Counted from the first letter of the stretch, positions 1-6,602 are shown. The stretch: DNA of 16,158 bases from an uncultured bacterium (GCA_903828035.1 CAIKKV010000079.1:1-16158); one strand, 5' to 3'. Notes: generated by a model from the sequence alone, not told the origin. Numbers and translations: made by a program.

Positions 1-155
1 CGCGGAAAAGCGTCCGCCAGATTCCGGCCGGAACGCCGGACCCCCGCTGGTAACTCCCGCCCAACAGGCGCACGCGGATCAGCCCGAAAGCACCCTTCCG
101 TTAACGCCGAAGCGCCGCAACCCGATGGGGCGTCCCGCGTTGGGGCGCGGCGCGC
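1..155. other. Left-edge sequence with no assignable gene
   Basis: No complete gene is visible here. One plus frame is open from the window edge to a TAA at 49-51, reading RKSVRQIPAGTPDPRW, with mostly G or C in third positions. It could be the last residues of a gene outside the window. The other two plus frames are also open, so the frame cannot be chosen. The stretch lies downstream of the minus-strand gene that ends at 156 and contains a GC-rich hairpin at 112-153. Confidence 0.4.
112..153 (-). terminator. GC-rich hairpin after the membrane-protein stop codon
   Basis: GCGCCGC at 112-118 pairs with GCGGCGC at 147-153, enclosing a 28-base loop. It begins three bases beyond the stop of the minus-strand gene, where a terminator would sit. 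There is no T-tract after it in the direction of transcription, so intrinsic termination is doubtful. It may only be secondary structure in GC-rich DNA. Confidence 0.2.
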
Positions 156-758
156 CTACTTGCCCATGTAGTGGACCGCCGAGACGGTTTTGCCGCCGTC
201 CGTCGAGACCACTTCAAAGCAGTTGTAGAAGATGTAGTTGATCTCCCCCCCGACCTTCAACGTCGCGCTCGGGGCCCCCAGCGCCTCGGTCATCTGCTTG
301 ATCGTCCGCTTCTCGAACGTGCGGGGATTGTCCGGGTCAATCCCGGCCGACTGCAGGATGTCGGCCACCTTTTCGCGGTCCGTGGCGGGAATGCCCGCCT
401 CCTTCTCCAGCGGGGAGTTCGCCACGGCTTCCGCCTTAACCGGCGCCGCCAGCGGGGGCGCCTCCGCCCGATGCAGCCGTCCGCCGAGCATCGCGGAGGC
501 TCCGTACGGGATCAGCATGAAGACGGCGCCGGCCACGCTCAGCCAGAAGGGCTTTTTGGCGATCAGCCAGTGGTCGATGCTGAAAAACAGATCGGCCAGC
601 CCCGGCAACAGCAGGACGGCCAGCCCCCACCCCGGCCCCTCCTGGAACGCCCGGATCAGGAGCCAGACATGCCCGACCAGCCAGATCAGGCCGCCGCCGA
701 CCATCAGTAGAAACAGACCCATGGCCAGGGTTCCGCCGACTTCCATTTCCGGTTGCAT
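156..758 (-). CDS. Small three-helix membrane protein with soluble C-terminal tail, unknown function
   Basis: This 200-residue protein is not recognised as a named family. Three hydrophobic segments are visible at about residues 12-38, 45-60 and 71-92. A Pro/Ala-rich linker follows, then a soluble tail of about 85 residues containing GGEINYIFYNCFEV, which looks like paired beta strands. A periplasmic or cytosolic location for the tail cannot be decided. The start at 758 is chosen because GAGGAG lies about eight bases upstream, inside the end of the preceding gene. It begins 15 bases after the URO-D-family gene and probably shares its transcript. The nearest alternative start, a few residues in, has no comparable ribosome site. 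No functional link with the upstream methyltransferase-type protein can be read from the sequence. Confidence 0.75.
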   Translation of the reverse strand: MQPEMEVGGTLAMGLFLLMVGGGLIWLVGHVWLLIRAFQEGPGWGLAVLLLPGLADLFFSIDHWLIAKKPFWLSVAGAVFMLIPYGASAMLGGRLHRAEAPPLAAPVKAEAVANSPLEKEAGIPATDREKVADILQSAGIDPDNPRTFEKRTIKQMTEALGAPSATLKVGGEINYIFYNCFEVVSTDGGKTVSAVHYMGK

Positions 759-773
759 GCCGCACGCTCCTCT

Positions 774-1853
774 TCATTTCCAGTTCAGCACCGTCTCCAC
801 CATGGCCTGGTATTGCGGGAAGCAGCGCTCCCCGGCTCCCCGGATATACGGCGAAGCGCTGGGGGAGACGATCAGACCGCGCCGGTCATCAAAGGCGTCC
901 GCGATCAGCCGGGCCGTCTCCGCGCGGACCTCCTCCGCCGTCGCCTCGTACATCCGGTGAATCTGGATGTTGCCCTCCAGGCACATCCGCCCGCGCGCCA
1001 TCGCCTTGGCCTCCGCCGCCTCCAGGTTTCCCTGCGGCGGCGGCTCGATGGGATGCAGCACGTCCACGCCCATGTCCACAAACAGCTGGAAGACCGAGCG
1101 GATCGGCCCGTGGCAGTGGACATGCATCCGGCCGCCGGCCTCATGGACCGCGTCCAGGATCGGCTGGTCGTACCGCACGTTGAAATCGGCGAAATCGGCC
1201 GGGCCATGCAGCGGCGGCACCACGTACTCTTCGCCGGCCATCCCGTAAAACGGCCCCACGCGCTGCTTCGCCAGGAAGCGCACCCGGTCCAGCAGGATCC
1301 TCATGCGCCGCTCGCACAGGCGGTGCAGGATGTGCCGATCCGTCACTGACAGCAGGGCGAAGTTCTCCGAGCCGCACAGCTCCACCGTGAAGCCGGCGGG
1401 GTTGTGGCCCAGGGAGACGTCCGCGATGCCCGAGTCGCCCAGCTCGGCGTCGATCTTGAAAAAGGACGAGACATCGCCGCCGTGAGCCGGCATCGGGAGC
1501 GACAGGTAGCGCTCGGCGTCTTCGGCGGAATTGATGAAATACGTCTCGTGCAACCCCGGCTGCCCCTTGAGGCTGACCAGATGCGTCCGCCGCAACGGGC
1601 CGGCCGGCGTTTCCAGAACATCGATGCGGCGGGAGAAATCGGCATTATACGGCTCGGTGCATGACTTGATTTCCGGCTGGGATTCCAGAAGCGACGACGA
1701 CCAGCCCGCTTTCCGGTCGGCGTTCGCGTTCATATACGCCTTCAGCCGGTCGTACGACGGATCATTTTTGGGATACCCCGGTCGGGTGAAAACGGCAGGC
1801 CGGTCCAGTTCCTCGTGCCGGTAGCATCGGGTCAATCGCTCGCGCCGAGTCAT
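774..1853 (-). CDS. Uroporphyrinogen decarboxylase (URO-D)-family protein, probable methyltransferase type
   Basis: This 359-residue protein has the shape of the URO-D superfamily, which includes haem-pathway HemE and the zinc-dependent MtaA/CmuA corrinoid methyltransferases. The key segment is HVHCHG at residues 244-249. It resembles the His-x-Cys zinc site of the methyltransferase branch, with a possible third ligand in GERCFPQYQ near the C-terminus. The segments MGVDVLHPIEPP and CLEGNIQIHR match the conserved barrel strands of the superfamily. It is therefore unlikely to be HemE. No corrinoid-binding protein or second methyltransferase lies nearby, so the methyl donor and acceptor are unknown. 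AAAGGAG seven bases before the ATG at 1853 supports the start. It heads a two-gene unit with the membrane protein, behind a 397-base intergenic region rich in repeats. Confidence 0.82.
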   Translation of the reverse strand: MTRRERLTRCYRHEELDRPAVFTRPGYPKNDPSYDRLKAYMNANADRKAGWSSSLLESQPEIKSCTEPYNADFSRRIDVLETPAGPLRRTHLVSLKGQPGLHETYFINSAEDAERYLSLPMPAHGGDVSSFFKIDAELGDSGIADVSLGHNPAGFTVELCGSENFALLSVTDRHILHRLCERRMRILLDRVRFLAKQRVGPFYGMAGEEYVVPPLHGPADFADFNVRYDQPILDAVHEAGGRMHVHCHGPIRSVFQLFVDMGVDVLHPIEPPPQGNLEAAEAKAMARGRMCLEGNIQIHRMYEATAEEVRAETARLIADAFDDRRGLIVSPSASPYIRGAGERCFPQYQAMVETVLNWK

Positions 1854-1906
1854 AACCGCACTCCTTTGCTACTCAGGCCATAAAATTGTTTTCTTTTCCG
1901 CGTGGC

Positions 1907-1977
1907 GGCGGCCAAGGGACTGGCCGCCCTACCTGTTAACCCAGACTTCAGGTAGGGCGCGCCGTCCCTTGCGCGCC
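1907..1977. repeat. REPIN-like pair of inverted GTAG palindromes
   Basis: Two hairpins are arranged as mirror images. The left is GGCGGCCA (1907-1914), loop AGGGAC, TGGCCGCC (1921-1928), followed by CTAC (1929-1932). The right is GTAG (1952-1955), then GGCGCGC (1956-1962), an eight-base loop, and GCGCGCC (1971-1977). Each hairpin therefore has GTAG directly against its 5' side when read on the proper strand, the classic REP layout. The two 28-base arms also pair with each other, with a 15-base spacer, and the loops contain complementary AGGGAC and GTCCCT. Where the arms differ (GCCA against CGCC), each keeps its own stem intact. Paired inverted REPs are known as REPINs and are mobilised by RAYT (TnpA-REP) enzymes. 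No such gene is in the window. Confidence 0.65.
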
Positions 1978-2033
1978 GAATCATTATCAATAAAGGCGCT
2001 CGTTTATGCCAGCGAAATTGCTCCTGCCGCTCG

Positions 2034-2184
2034 ACCTGTTCACAGAGTCGGCTGTGAATACCTGTTTATAACGGCCCCCTGGGGCGCACACCCCATATCC
2101 CCGGGCCGATCACGATCCGGTTTTCAACAGACAGCTCATGCTCAACCTGTTGCAATTACACTAGCTATAAAGTTGCAAACAGGT
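2034..2184. promoter_or_regulatory. Cluster of ACCTGTT motifs with two inverted repeats, possible operator array
   Basis: ACCTGTT occurs at 2034-2040, 2060-2066 and 2145-2151, and inverted at 2178-2184. A further copy lies at 1931-1937, and CCTGT-CA-ACAGG at 2247-2258. The copies at 2034 and 2060 flank the palindrome TTCACAG (2039-2045)/CTGTGAA (2052-2058). The copies at 2145 and 2178 form the ends of an inverted repeat, ACCTGTTGCAA and TTGCAAACAGGT, 17 bases apart. This spacing suggests repeated binding of a dimeric regulator controlling the URO-D gene. No regulator gene is present to name, and a structured RNA is an alternative. Confidence 0.35.
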
Positions 2185-2250
2185 CGCAGGCCGATTGTCA
2201 GCAATCCGCGCCCCCTCGTTTGGAAGCGGGCGGGAGTTGAACACAACCTG

Positions 2251-3237
2251 TCAACAGGAGGCTAAATCCCGCGTTTCCCAGCGTCCGTCGGCCAGGCGTA
2301 CGCGAAGGCGGGCAACGGACGGCTTCAAGGTATACAATTTGAAGCTGTTTTTACTCAAATCATAGTGCAGTTCGCCCACCCGATTGATGTTTTCCAGCTC
2401 CACCTCGAAGTGGCGGGTCCGGATGAAACCGGCGACCGTGAAAAAGCCCTTCTCGGGAATAGCCGCGGGAACAGGCGGGGCGGCGATAAAGGCCTCGCCC
2501 TCCCTTTTCCGGAACTCCTCCTGGGCGGGAGTGCTGCCGCCATAGTGGCCGGGATAGCCGACCCCCTTCAACTCGTAATACGTCACCAGGTGCGCCTTGC
2601 CGGTCCGGCGGGCGGCGTCCACAAACAGGCGCGACTGCTCCACCGGAACGCGCGGATCGCGATCGCCGTGAATGAGGAGGACCGGCGTGCACAGGTTGCC
2701 GGCGGTGGTCGCGCCGCCGCGGCTGGCGTAGGCCTCCGGATCCAGGTCCGGCGTCGTTCCCATCCAGACGTCCATCTCGTCCCGGAACTCGCCCACCGTG
2801 TCATTCCGGTACCAGACGGCGAAATCGCTCACGCCGCACTCGGCGCGGGCGCGGCAGAAAAAGTCGGGGAACTTGCCCAGCAGCCCCATCACATTCGAGC
2901 CGCCCCCGCTGCCGCCGACCAGCGTCACCAGGTGCGGGTCCAGGATCTGGTCGGCAAACGTCCGGCGCGCGAAGGCCACCGCATCCACCACATCCTGCAG
3001 CTCCCAGCCGTTGCAGTCGGGGCGGCCGCCGGAATCGCCGCGGCCGCGCATCTCCACGGAAATCTGGAACCAGTCCTGACGGGCCGCGCCCGTGGGGACA
3101 TTGTCGCTGTGGGCCTTCTTGATCTGCCCGTGCCAGCCATGGGTGGTGACCAGCAGCCGGCGGGGCTCCACGGGAACCTGGAAATCGGCAAAAAGGATCA
3201 GGTCCGCTTGCCGGGAGGAAGGATAGGACTGGTACAT
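2251..3237 (-). CDS. Alpha/beta hydrolase (S9/dienelactone-hydrolase-like) with extra C-terminal domain
   Basis: This 328-residue serine hydrolase has the full catalytic set in order. The oxyanion-hole segment TTHGWHG is near residue 31. The nucleophile elbow GGSGG has Ser110. HGDRDPRVP supplies the acid at Asp194, and GVGYPGHYGG carries the likely His231. The layout resembles prolyl-oligopeptidase-like and acetyl-esterase hydrolases. Residues from about 262 to 328 form an added beta-rich domain beyond the hydrolase core, of no recognised family. No signal peptide is visible, so it is probably cytosolic. The start at 3237 has GGAG eight to nine bases upstream and lies 15 bases after the amidohydrolase stop, so it is the last gene of the four-gene run. 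The substrate is unknown; ester or amide cleavage is the general expectation. Confidence 0.82.
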   Translation of the reverse strand: MYQSYPSSRQADLILFADFQVPVEPRRLLVTTHGWHGQIKKAHSDNVPTGAARQDWFQISVEMRGRGDSGGRPDCNGWELQDVVDAVAFARRTFADQILDPHLVTLVGGSGGGSNVMGLLGKFPDFFCRARAECGVSDFAVWYRNDTVGEFRDEMDVWMGTTPDLDPEAYASRGGATTAGNLCTPVLLIHGDRDPRVPVEQSRLFVDAARRTGKAHLVTYYELKGVGYPGHYGGSTPAQEEFRKREGEAFIAAPPVPAAIPEKGFFTVAGFIRTRHFEVELENINRVGELHYDLSKNSFKLYTLKPSVARLRVRLADGRWETRDLASC

Positions 3238-3252
3238 GCCGGACTCCGAAGG

Positions 3253-4023
3253 CTACAGGTTGAAGAGCCGCCGCGCCGTGCCGCCCAGGATCGCGCGCTT
3301 ATCCGCCTCCGGAATGCGGGCGAAGAGGATCTTGCCGACCTGCTGGCTGATCGAAAAGGTCGGCGCATCGGAGCCCCAGACGATTTTCGCCGACCCCGCC
3401 TCCTCCACGAAATACTCGATCATGTTCGTGTGCTCGCGGGAATAGGTGAGATCGAGAAAGAAGTTGGGCAGGCTCCGGGCCATCTCCGCGTAGGGCTTGT
3501 AGGCAAACCCGCTGCCGGCGTGGCCGGCCAGGAACGACACCTCGGGGTGACGCTGGGCGACCTTGTCAAAGCCCGTCACATCGCCGCCCCAGGTGTGCGC
3601 CAGCACGGGGAGCCGCCACTCGCGGGCAAAGGCCCAGACGGGGTCGAACACGGGATGGTCGAACCGCGTTCCCACCTGGTAGAGCTTGATCCCCTTGAAC
3701 GCGGGGTTCCGGAAGCAGCGCTTCAGCTCCGGCTCGATCAGATCCGGGTACTGGGCGCTGACATGGCAGTAGGCGAAAATCCGGCCCGGGAAGCGGGCCG
3801 CCGCCGCCGCCGCCTGGTCGTTGCCCCACACAATATCGCCGTAAAGGCCCTCCACCGAGCTCACCAGCTGCACGGCCACGCCCACCCGGTCCATCTCGGC
3901 GACCTGCCGCTCCAGGGGGGGGCTGAGGTAAGGCGCAAAATTGCCGATATGCGCATGCATATCCACCACCGGAAGCTCCAGCGTGCGGCCGGTCCTTCCG
4001 AACTCGATCAGGGGCATGGTCAT
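3253..4023 (-). CDS. Metal-dependent amidohydrolase (amidohydrolase_2 / TIM-barrel type)
   Basis: This 256-residue barrel enzyme retains all the expected metal ligands: His23 and His25 in DMHAHIG, His143 in LAHTWGG, His168 in AGHAGSG and Asp219 in WGSDAP. The family covers metal-dependent hydrolases and decarboxylases acting on small carboxylated or lactone-ring substrates. Lys113 in GIKLYQ is a conserved strand residue of the family. The start at 4023 is chosen because ATGA overlaps the stop of the preceding gene and GGAGGAGG lies about ten bases upstream. A second ATG at 4017 is farther from this site. The overlap implies translational coupling with the upstream gene, which encodes a related fold without the metal site. 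The open frame extends far upstream, but that part only shadows the neighbour. Confidence 0.88.
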   Translation of the reverse strand: MTMPLIEFGRTGRTLELPVVDMHAHIGNFAPYLSPPLERQVAEMDRVGVAVQLVSSVEGLYGDIVWGNDQAAAAAARFPGRIFAYCHVSAQYPDLIEPELKRCFRNPAFKGIKLYQVGTRFDHPVFDPVWAFAREWRLPVLAHTWGGDVTGFDKVAQRHPEVSFLAGHAGSGFAYKPYAEMARSLPNFFLDLTYSREHTNMIEYFVEEAGSAKIVWGSDAPTFSISQQVGKILFARIPEADKRAILGGTARRLFNL

Positions 4024-4763
4024 AGGCTGGCCTCCTCCATCATGGCGCGGATGTTGCCGCCCAGGATCGCCTCGCGCTGGGCATCCGGAATATCCGCATA
4101 AAAAAGGTTCGCCAGCAGTCCGCCGGGAGAGAAAAACGGATGGCCCGAGCCGAAAATCAGCCGCTCGGCCGGAAACTCGCGCAAGAAGCGGTGGGGCGAA
4201 TCGGCCGGAATATAATACTGGCCCACGCACACGCGCAGCTGCTCGTGCCGCTTGAGGAGCGGGAAGAGCCAGGCATCCTCCGAATAGCTGACCCCGCACA
4301 GGATCATCCGCAGCCCCGGCCACTCCCGCAGCAGCGCCGCCACATCCGCCGGCGTGGTGATGTCCCGGTTGAGCAGCACCGGCAGGCGATGCGTCACACA
4401 GGCGTCCAGCAGCTCGCCGTACACCTCCCGGACCGGATGATACGCCACGGGCAGGAACCAGAGGGCGCGGGAGCCCGCCGCTTTCATCGCGGTGAGGCCG
4501 TCGGCGATGGACGGCCCGTCCGAATGGGGATAAGGCGTGAGGGAGAAAGCCGGCAGGAAGCGCGGCTCCTGCCGGGCCTGCTCCGCAAGGATCCGGTTGC
4601 CGTGCAGCGCGTTTCCGCCGCCGGACGTGAAGTTGCTGTGCACCAGGGCGCGGGTAATGCCGAAGTGATCCATCAGGCCCAGCGTCTCCTCCGGCCGCCA
4701 GGGAAGCAGCCGGTCCCGCTTCTGCCAGGGGCCGATCCCGCAATAGGCGTCAATGATTTCCAT
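4020..4763 (-). CDS. Amidohydrolase-fold protein lacking the metal ligands
   Basis: This 247-residue protein has the length and strand order of an amidohydrolase_2 protein and ends with the same ILGG motif before the last helix as its downstream neighbour (REAILGGNIRAMM against RAILGGTARRLF). The metal site is absent. The N-terminal motif is DAYCGIG, where DxHxHxG is expected; the barrel His becomes VLLNRD; GHAG becomes CGVSYSE; and the final Asp in GSD is replaced by FGSGHPF. It is therefore probably not a metal hydrolase. It may be a structural or regulatory partner of the active paralogue, or a metal-free enzyme. GAGGAG eight bases before the ATG at 4763 fixes the start. Its stop overlaps the next gene by ATGA, and it follows the permease gene after 14 bases. 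Confidence 0.85.
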   Translation of the reverse strand: MEIIDAYCGIGPWQKRDRLLPWRPEETLGLMDHFGITRALVHSNFTSGGGNALHGNRILAEQARQEPRFLPAFSLTPYPHSDGPSIADGLTAMKAAGSRALWFLPVAYHPVREVYGELLDACVTHRLPVLLNRDITTPADVAALLREWPGLRMILCGVSYSEDAWLFPLLKRHEQLRVCVGQYYIPADSPHRFLREFPAERLIFGSGHPFFSPGGLLANLFYADIPDAQREAILGGNIRAMMEEASL

Positions 4764-4777
4764 GGGGGTTCTCCTCG

Positions 4778-5173
4778 TTAAGGCGTTTTCGCCAGCCCGC
4801 CCGGCTGGGGGCCCAGGCTCCGGATCAGCATGTACAGGCCGATCACAATCATAAACACGGCGAAGATCCGGGTCAGCGACAGGTTCGACAGCTTCCGGAG
4901 CCAGTCGGCCGCGAACCAGGCCACCAGGGCGGAGGTCACCGCCGTGGCGGCCACCACTTTCCAGTCCACCAGCTGGTTGCCGGTGTTTTTCACCGTGGCG
5001 ACCACCGAGGTCACGATCACGATCGCCAGCGAGGTGGCCACGGCCGTCTTCTGCCCCATGTGCAGCAGCAGCGCGAAGGCGGGCACCATGAAGACCCCGC
5101 CCCCCACGCCGCACAGCCCGGCGAGCACGCCCGCCACCATTCCGATCAACGCGCTGATGATGATTGGATTCAT
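4778..5173 (-). CDS. Half-size TauE/SafE-family permease
   Basis: This 131-residue membrane protein has four hydrophobic segments. Its first-helix motif, GVLAGLCGVGGGVFMVP (residues 15-31), is the hallmark of the TauE/SafE (COG0730) exporters, which move sulfite, sulfonates and related organic anions. Family members usually carry two such repeats in about 250 residues; only one is present here. No second half lies nearby, so it would have to work as a homodimer or with a partner elsewhere. It is the first gene of the minus-strand run with two amidohydrolase-fold proteins and a hydrolase, which suggests it exports a product or imports a substrate of theirs. No Shine-Dalgarno sequence precedes the ATG, but a promoter-like pair ends eight bases before it. 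Confidence 0.82.
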   Translation of the reverse strand: MNPIIISALIGMVAGVLAGLCGVGGGVFMVPAFALLLHMGQKTAVATSLAIVIVTSVVATVKNTGNQLVDWKVVAATAVTSALVAWFAADWLRKLSNLSLTRIFAVFMIVIGLYMLIRSLGPQPGGLAKTP

Positions 5174-5210
5174 GGGGGACTAGTTAACCACGCCCCACGC
5201 CCGTTGACAA
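5174..5210 (-). promoter_or_regulatory. Predicted promoter for the permease-amidohydrolase operon
   Basis: On the minus strand, TTGTCA (plus coordinates 5205-5210; five of six matches to the -35 consensus) is 17 bases from TTAACT (5182-5187; a weak -10). Only eight bases remain before the ATG at 5173, so the transcript would begin at or next to the start codon. That agrees with the absence of a ribosome-binding site. Confidence 0.4.
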
Positions 5211-5285
5211 GAACACTAAAAAACAAATCGGAAGCGGGCGCCCTTCCTGCTAGGCTCTTCCGCAAAGGCAGGGGGACCCGCACCG

Positions 5286-6551
5286 ATGGCAGGCGCCACA
5301 TACGCCCGGAAGCAGCACGCGGCGACGCGAACGACCGACTTCGTCTTCAGCCAGCTTATTCCCTACATCGGGAACAAGCGCCGGCTGCTCGACCTGATCG
5401 CCCGGGCCCTCCCCCCCGCCCCGCCCGCCCCGGCCGCCACGTTCCTGGACCTGTTCGCCGGCAGCGGCGTGGTGGCCCGCTTCGCCAAGACGCGGGGCTA
5501 CCGGGTGATCGCCAACGACTGGGAGCCCTACGCCCGCGTCCTCAACGGCTGCGCCATCGCGCACAACGCCCCGCCCGCCTTCGCGCCCCTCGGCGGCTAC
5601 GCCGCCACCATCGCGCGCCTGAACGCGCTGCCACCCCGCGCGGACTGGGTCACCAACCACCTCTGCCCCCTCGATGACGGGCGGATCGACCCCGCGCGCG
5701 ACCGGCTGTTCTTCATGCGGAAAAACGGCATGCGGATCGATGCGATCCGGGGCCAGATCCAGGCCTGGCGGGACTCCGGTGACCTCTCCGGGGCGGAGCA
5801 GGACTGCCTGCTCTCCCCCCTGCTCTACCAGGCGTGCTACACGAGCAACACCAGCGGCGTCTTCAAGGGCTTCCACAACGGCTGGGGCGGCCGGACCCGA
5901 ACCGCGCTCTACCGGATCGCGGGCGACCTCCTCCTCGCCCCCGCCCTTTTCCATGACAACGGGCAGCCCAATGAAAACCTCTGCGGCGACGCGCAGGCCG
6001 TGGCCGGGCAGCTGCGGGACCGGGAGCTCGATGTCGCCTATCTCGACCCCCCCTACAATCAGCACCCCTACGGCAGCAACTACCACGTCCTGAACAGCCT
6101 GGCGCTGTGGGACAAGCCCGCCTTGAGCCCCTCCATCACCCCGCGGACGAAGTCCGCCATCCGGCTCGACTGGCGCACCCAGCGGCGCAGCGCCTACAAC
6201 GATGCCAGGGCGGCCGCCGGCGCCTATGCGCACTTGCTCGACACGCTCAACGCCCGCTTCATTTTAACCAGCTACAGCACGGACGGCTTCATTCCGCTTG
6301 AGAAACTGCTGGAGGCGAACCTCCGGCGCGGCCACACCCGTCTCGAAATGAAAGGCTACAAGCGGTACCGGGTCAGCTCCCAGCGCTTTTCCGGCAAGCC
6401 CATGAATGTGGAGTTCGTGGTGGTGCTCGACACCCACCGGAAGGCCGACCTCTCCCTCGACGCCCTGCGCCAGTCCATCACCGCCCTCGAAACAACCGTC
6501 CTGGACAGCCATCGCGAGTCCGGCCCCAATTCGCTTGCCTTCCCCGAATGA
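5286..6551 (+). CDS. D12-class adenine-specific DNA methyltransferase
   Basis: This 421-residue enzyme is expected to transfer a methyl group from S-adenosylmethionine to N6 of adenine in a specific DNA site. The three defining motifs are clear. IPYIGNKRRL (residues 25-34) is the N-terminal D12 signature. DLFAGSG (55-61) is the SAM-binding motif I. DPPYN (254-258) is the catalytic motif IV of the alpha-type order. The GRTRTALYR region and the segment between 120 and 250 probably form the target-recognition part. AGGGGGA about ten bases before the ATG supports the start. No restriction endonuclease, specificity subunit or repair gene adjoins it, so it looks solitary. It is divergent from the permease operon and is followed 51 bases later by an unrelated exported protein. 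The recognition site cannot be read from the sequence. Confidence 0.9.
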   Translation: MAGATYARKQHAATRTTDFVFSQLIPYIGNKRRLLDLIARALPPAPPAPAATFLDLFAGSGVVARFAKTRGYRVIANDWEPYARVLNGCAIAHNAPPAFAPLGGYAATIARLNALPPRADWVTNHLCPLDDGRIDPARDRLFFMRKNGMRIDAIRGQIQAWRDSGDLSGAEQDCLLSPLLYQACYTSNTSGVFKGFHNGWGGRTRTALYRIAGDLLLAPALFHDNGQPNENLCGDAQAVAGQLRDRELDVAYLDPPYNQHPYGSNYHVLNSLALWDKPALSPSITPRTKSAIRLDWRTQRRSAYNDARAAAGAYAHLLDTLNARFILTSYSTDGFIPLEKLLEANLRRGHTRLEMKGYKRYRVSSQRFSGKPMNVEFVVVLDTHRKADLSLDALRQSITALETTVLDSHRESGPNSLAFPE

Positions 6552-6563
6552 TAAAATCATAAT
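6535..6563 (+). promoter_or_regulatory. Predicted promoter of the thioredoxin-fusion gene
   Basis: TTGCCT (6535-6540; four of six -35 matches) is followed after 17 bases by CATAAT (6558-6563; five of six -10 matches). It straddles the stop codon of the methyltransferase gene and would give a leader of about 33 bases carrying the GAGGAGG site before the ATG at 6603. Confidence 0.4.
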
Positions 6564-6602
6564 GCGCTCGTGGCCGTGCCGCATTCTTGAGGAGGATTTC
6601 TT

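Larger units (their letters stand above)
1854..2250. other. 397-base intergenic region with palindromes and ACCTGTT motifs
   Basis: This gap separates the alpha/beta hydrolase gene from the URO-D gene, both on the minus strand. It is less GC-rich than its neighbours and has no convincing coding frame. It holds a REPIN-like element (1907-1977), a TTCACAG/CTGTGAA palindrome (2039-2058), an ACCTGTTGCAA/TTGCAAACAGGT inverted repeat (2145-2184) and repeated ACCTGTT motifs. Because it lies upstream of the URO-D gene, part of it probably acts as that gene's control region. Confidence 0.7.

Noticed and set aside
1..51. Possible C-terminal end of a plus-strand gene (RKSVRQIPAGTPDPRW then TAA)
   Set aside because: Only 16 codons are visible and the other two plus frames are also open, so the true frame and even the strand cannot be chosen.
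1978..2250. Considered tRNA or CRISPR repeats because of the repeated ACCTGTT units
   Set aside because: Spacing is irregular, the repeats are only seven bases long and occur on both strands, and no cloverleaf or T-loop pattern is present.
1969..2265. Plus-strand open frame of 98 codons in the intergenic region
   Set aside because: It starts inside the REPIN-like palindrome, crosses the ACCTGTT cluster, lacks a ribosome site and has no recognisable protein pattern.
2365..4101. Long plus-strand open frame of 578 codons
   Set aside because: It lies opposite two well-supported minus-strand enzymes with catalytic motifs. Its product is Arg/Ala/Gly/His-rich without any domain, as expected for the antisense of GC-rich genes.
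4024..5114. Upstream in-frame extensions of the two amidohydrolase genes
   Set aside because: The extensions overlap the neighbouring genes over hundreds of bases and read as low-complexity antiphase sequence. The internal ATGs at 4023 and 4763 have strong ribosome sites.
5204..5256. Plus-strand promoter for the DNA methyltransferase from TTGACA (5204) and TAGGCT (5251)
   Set aside because: The two are 41 bases apart, far beyond usable spacing, and neither has a good partner at 17 bases.
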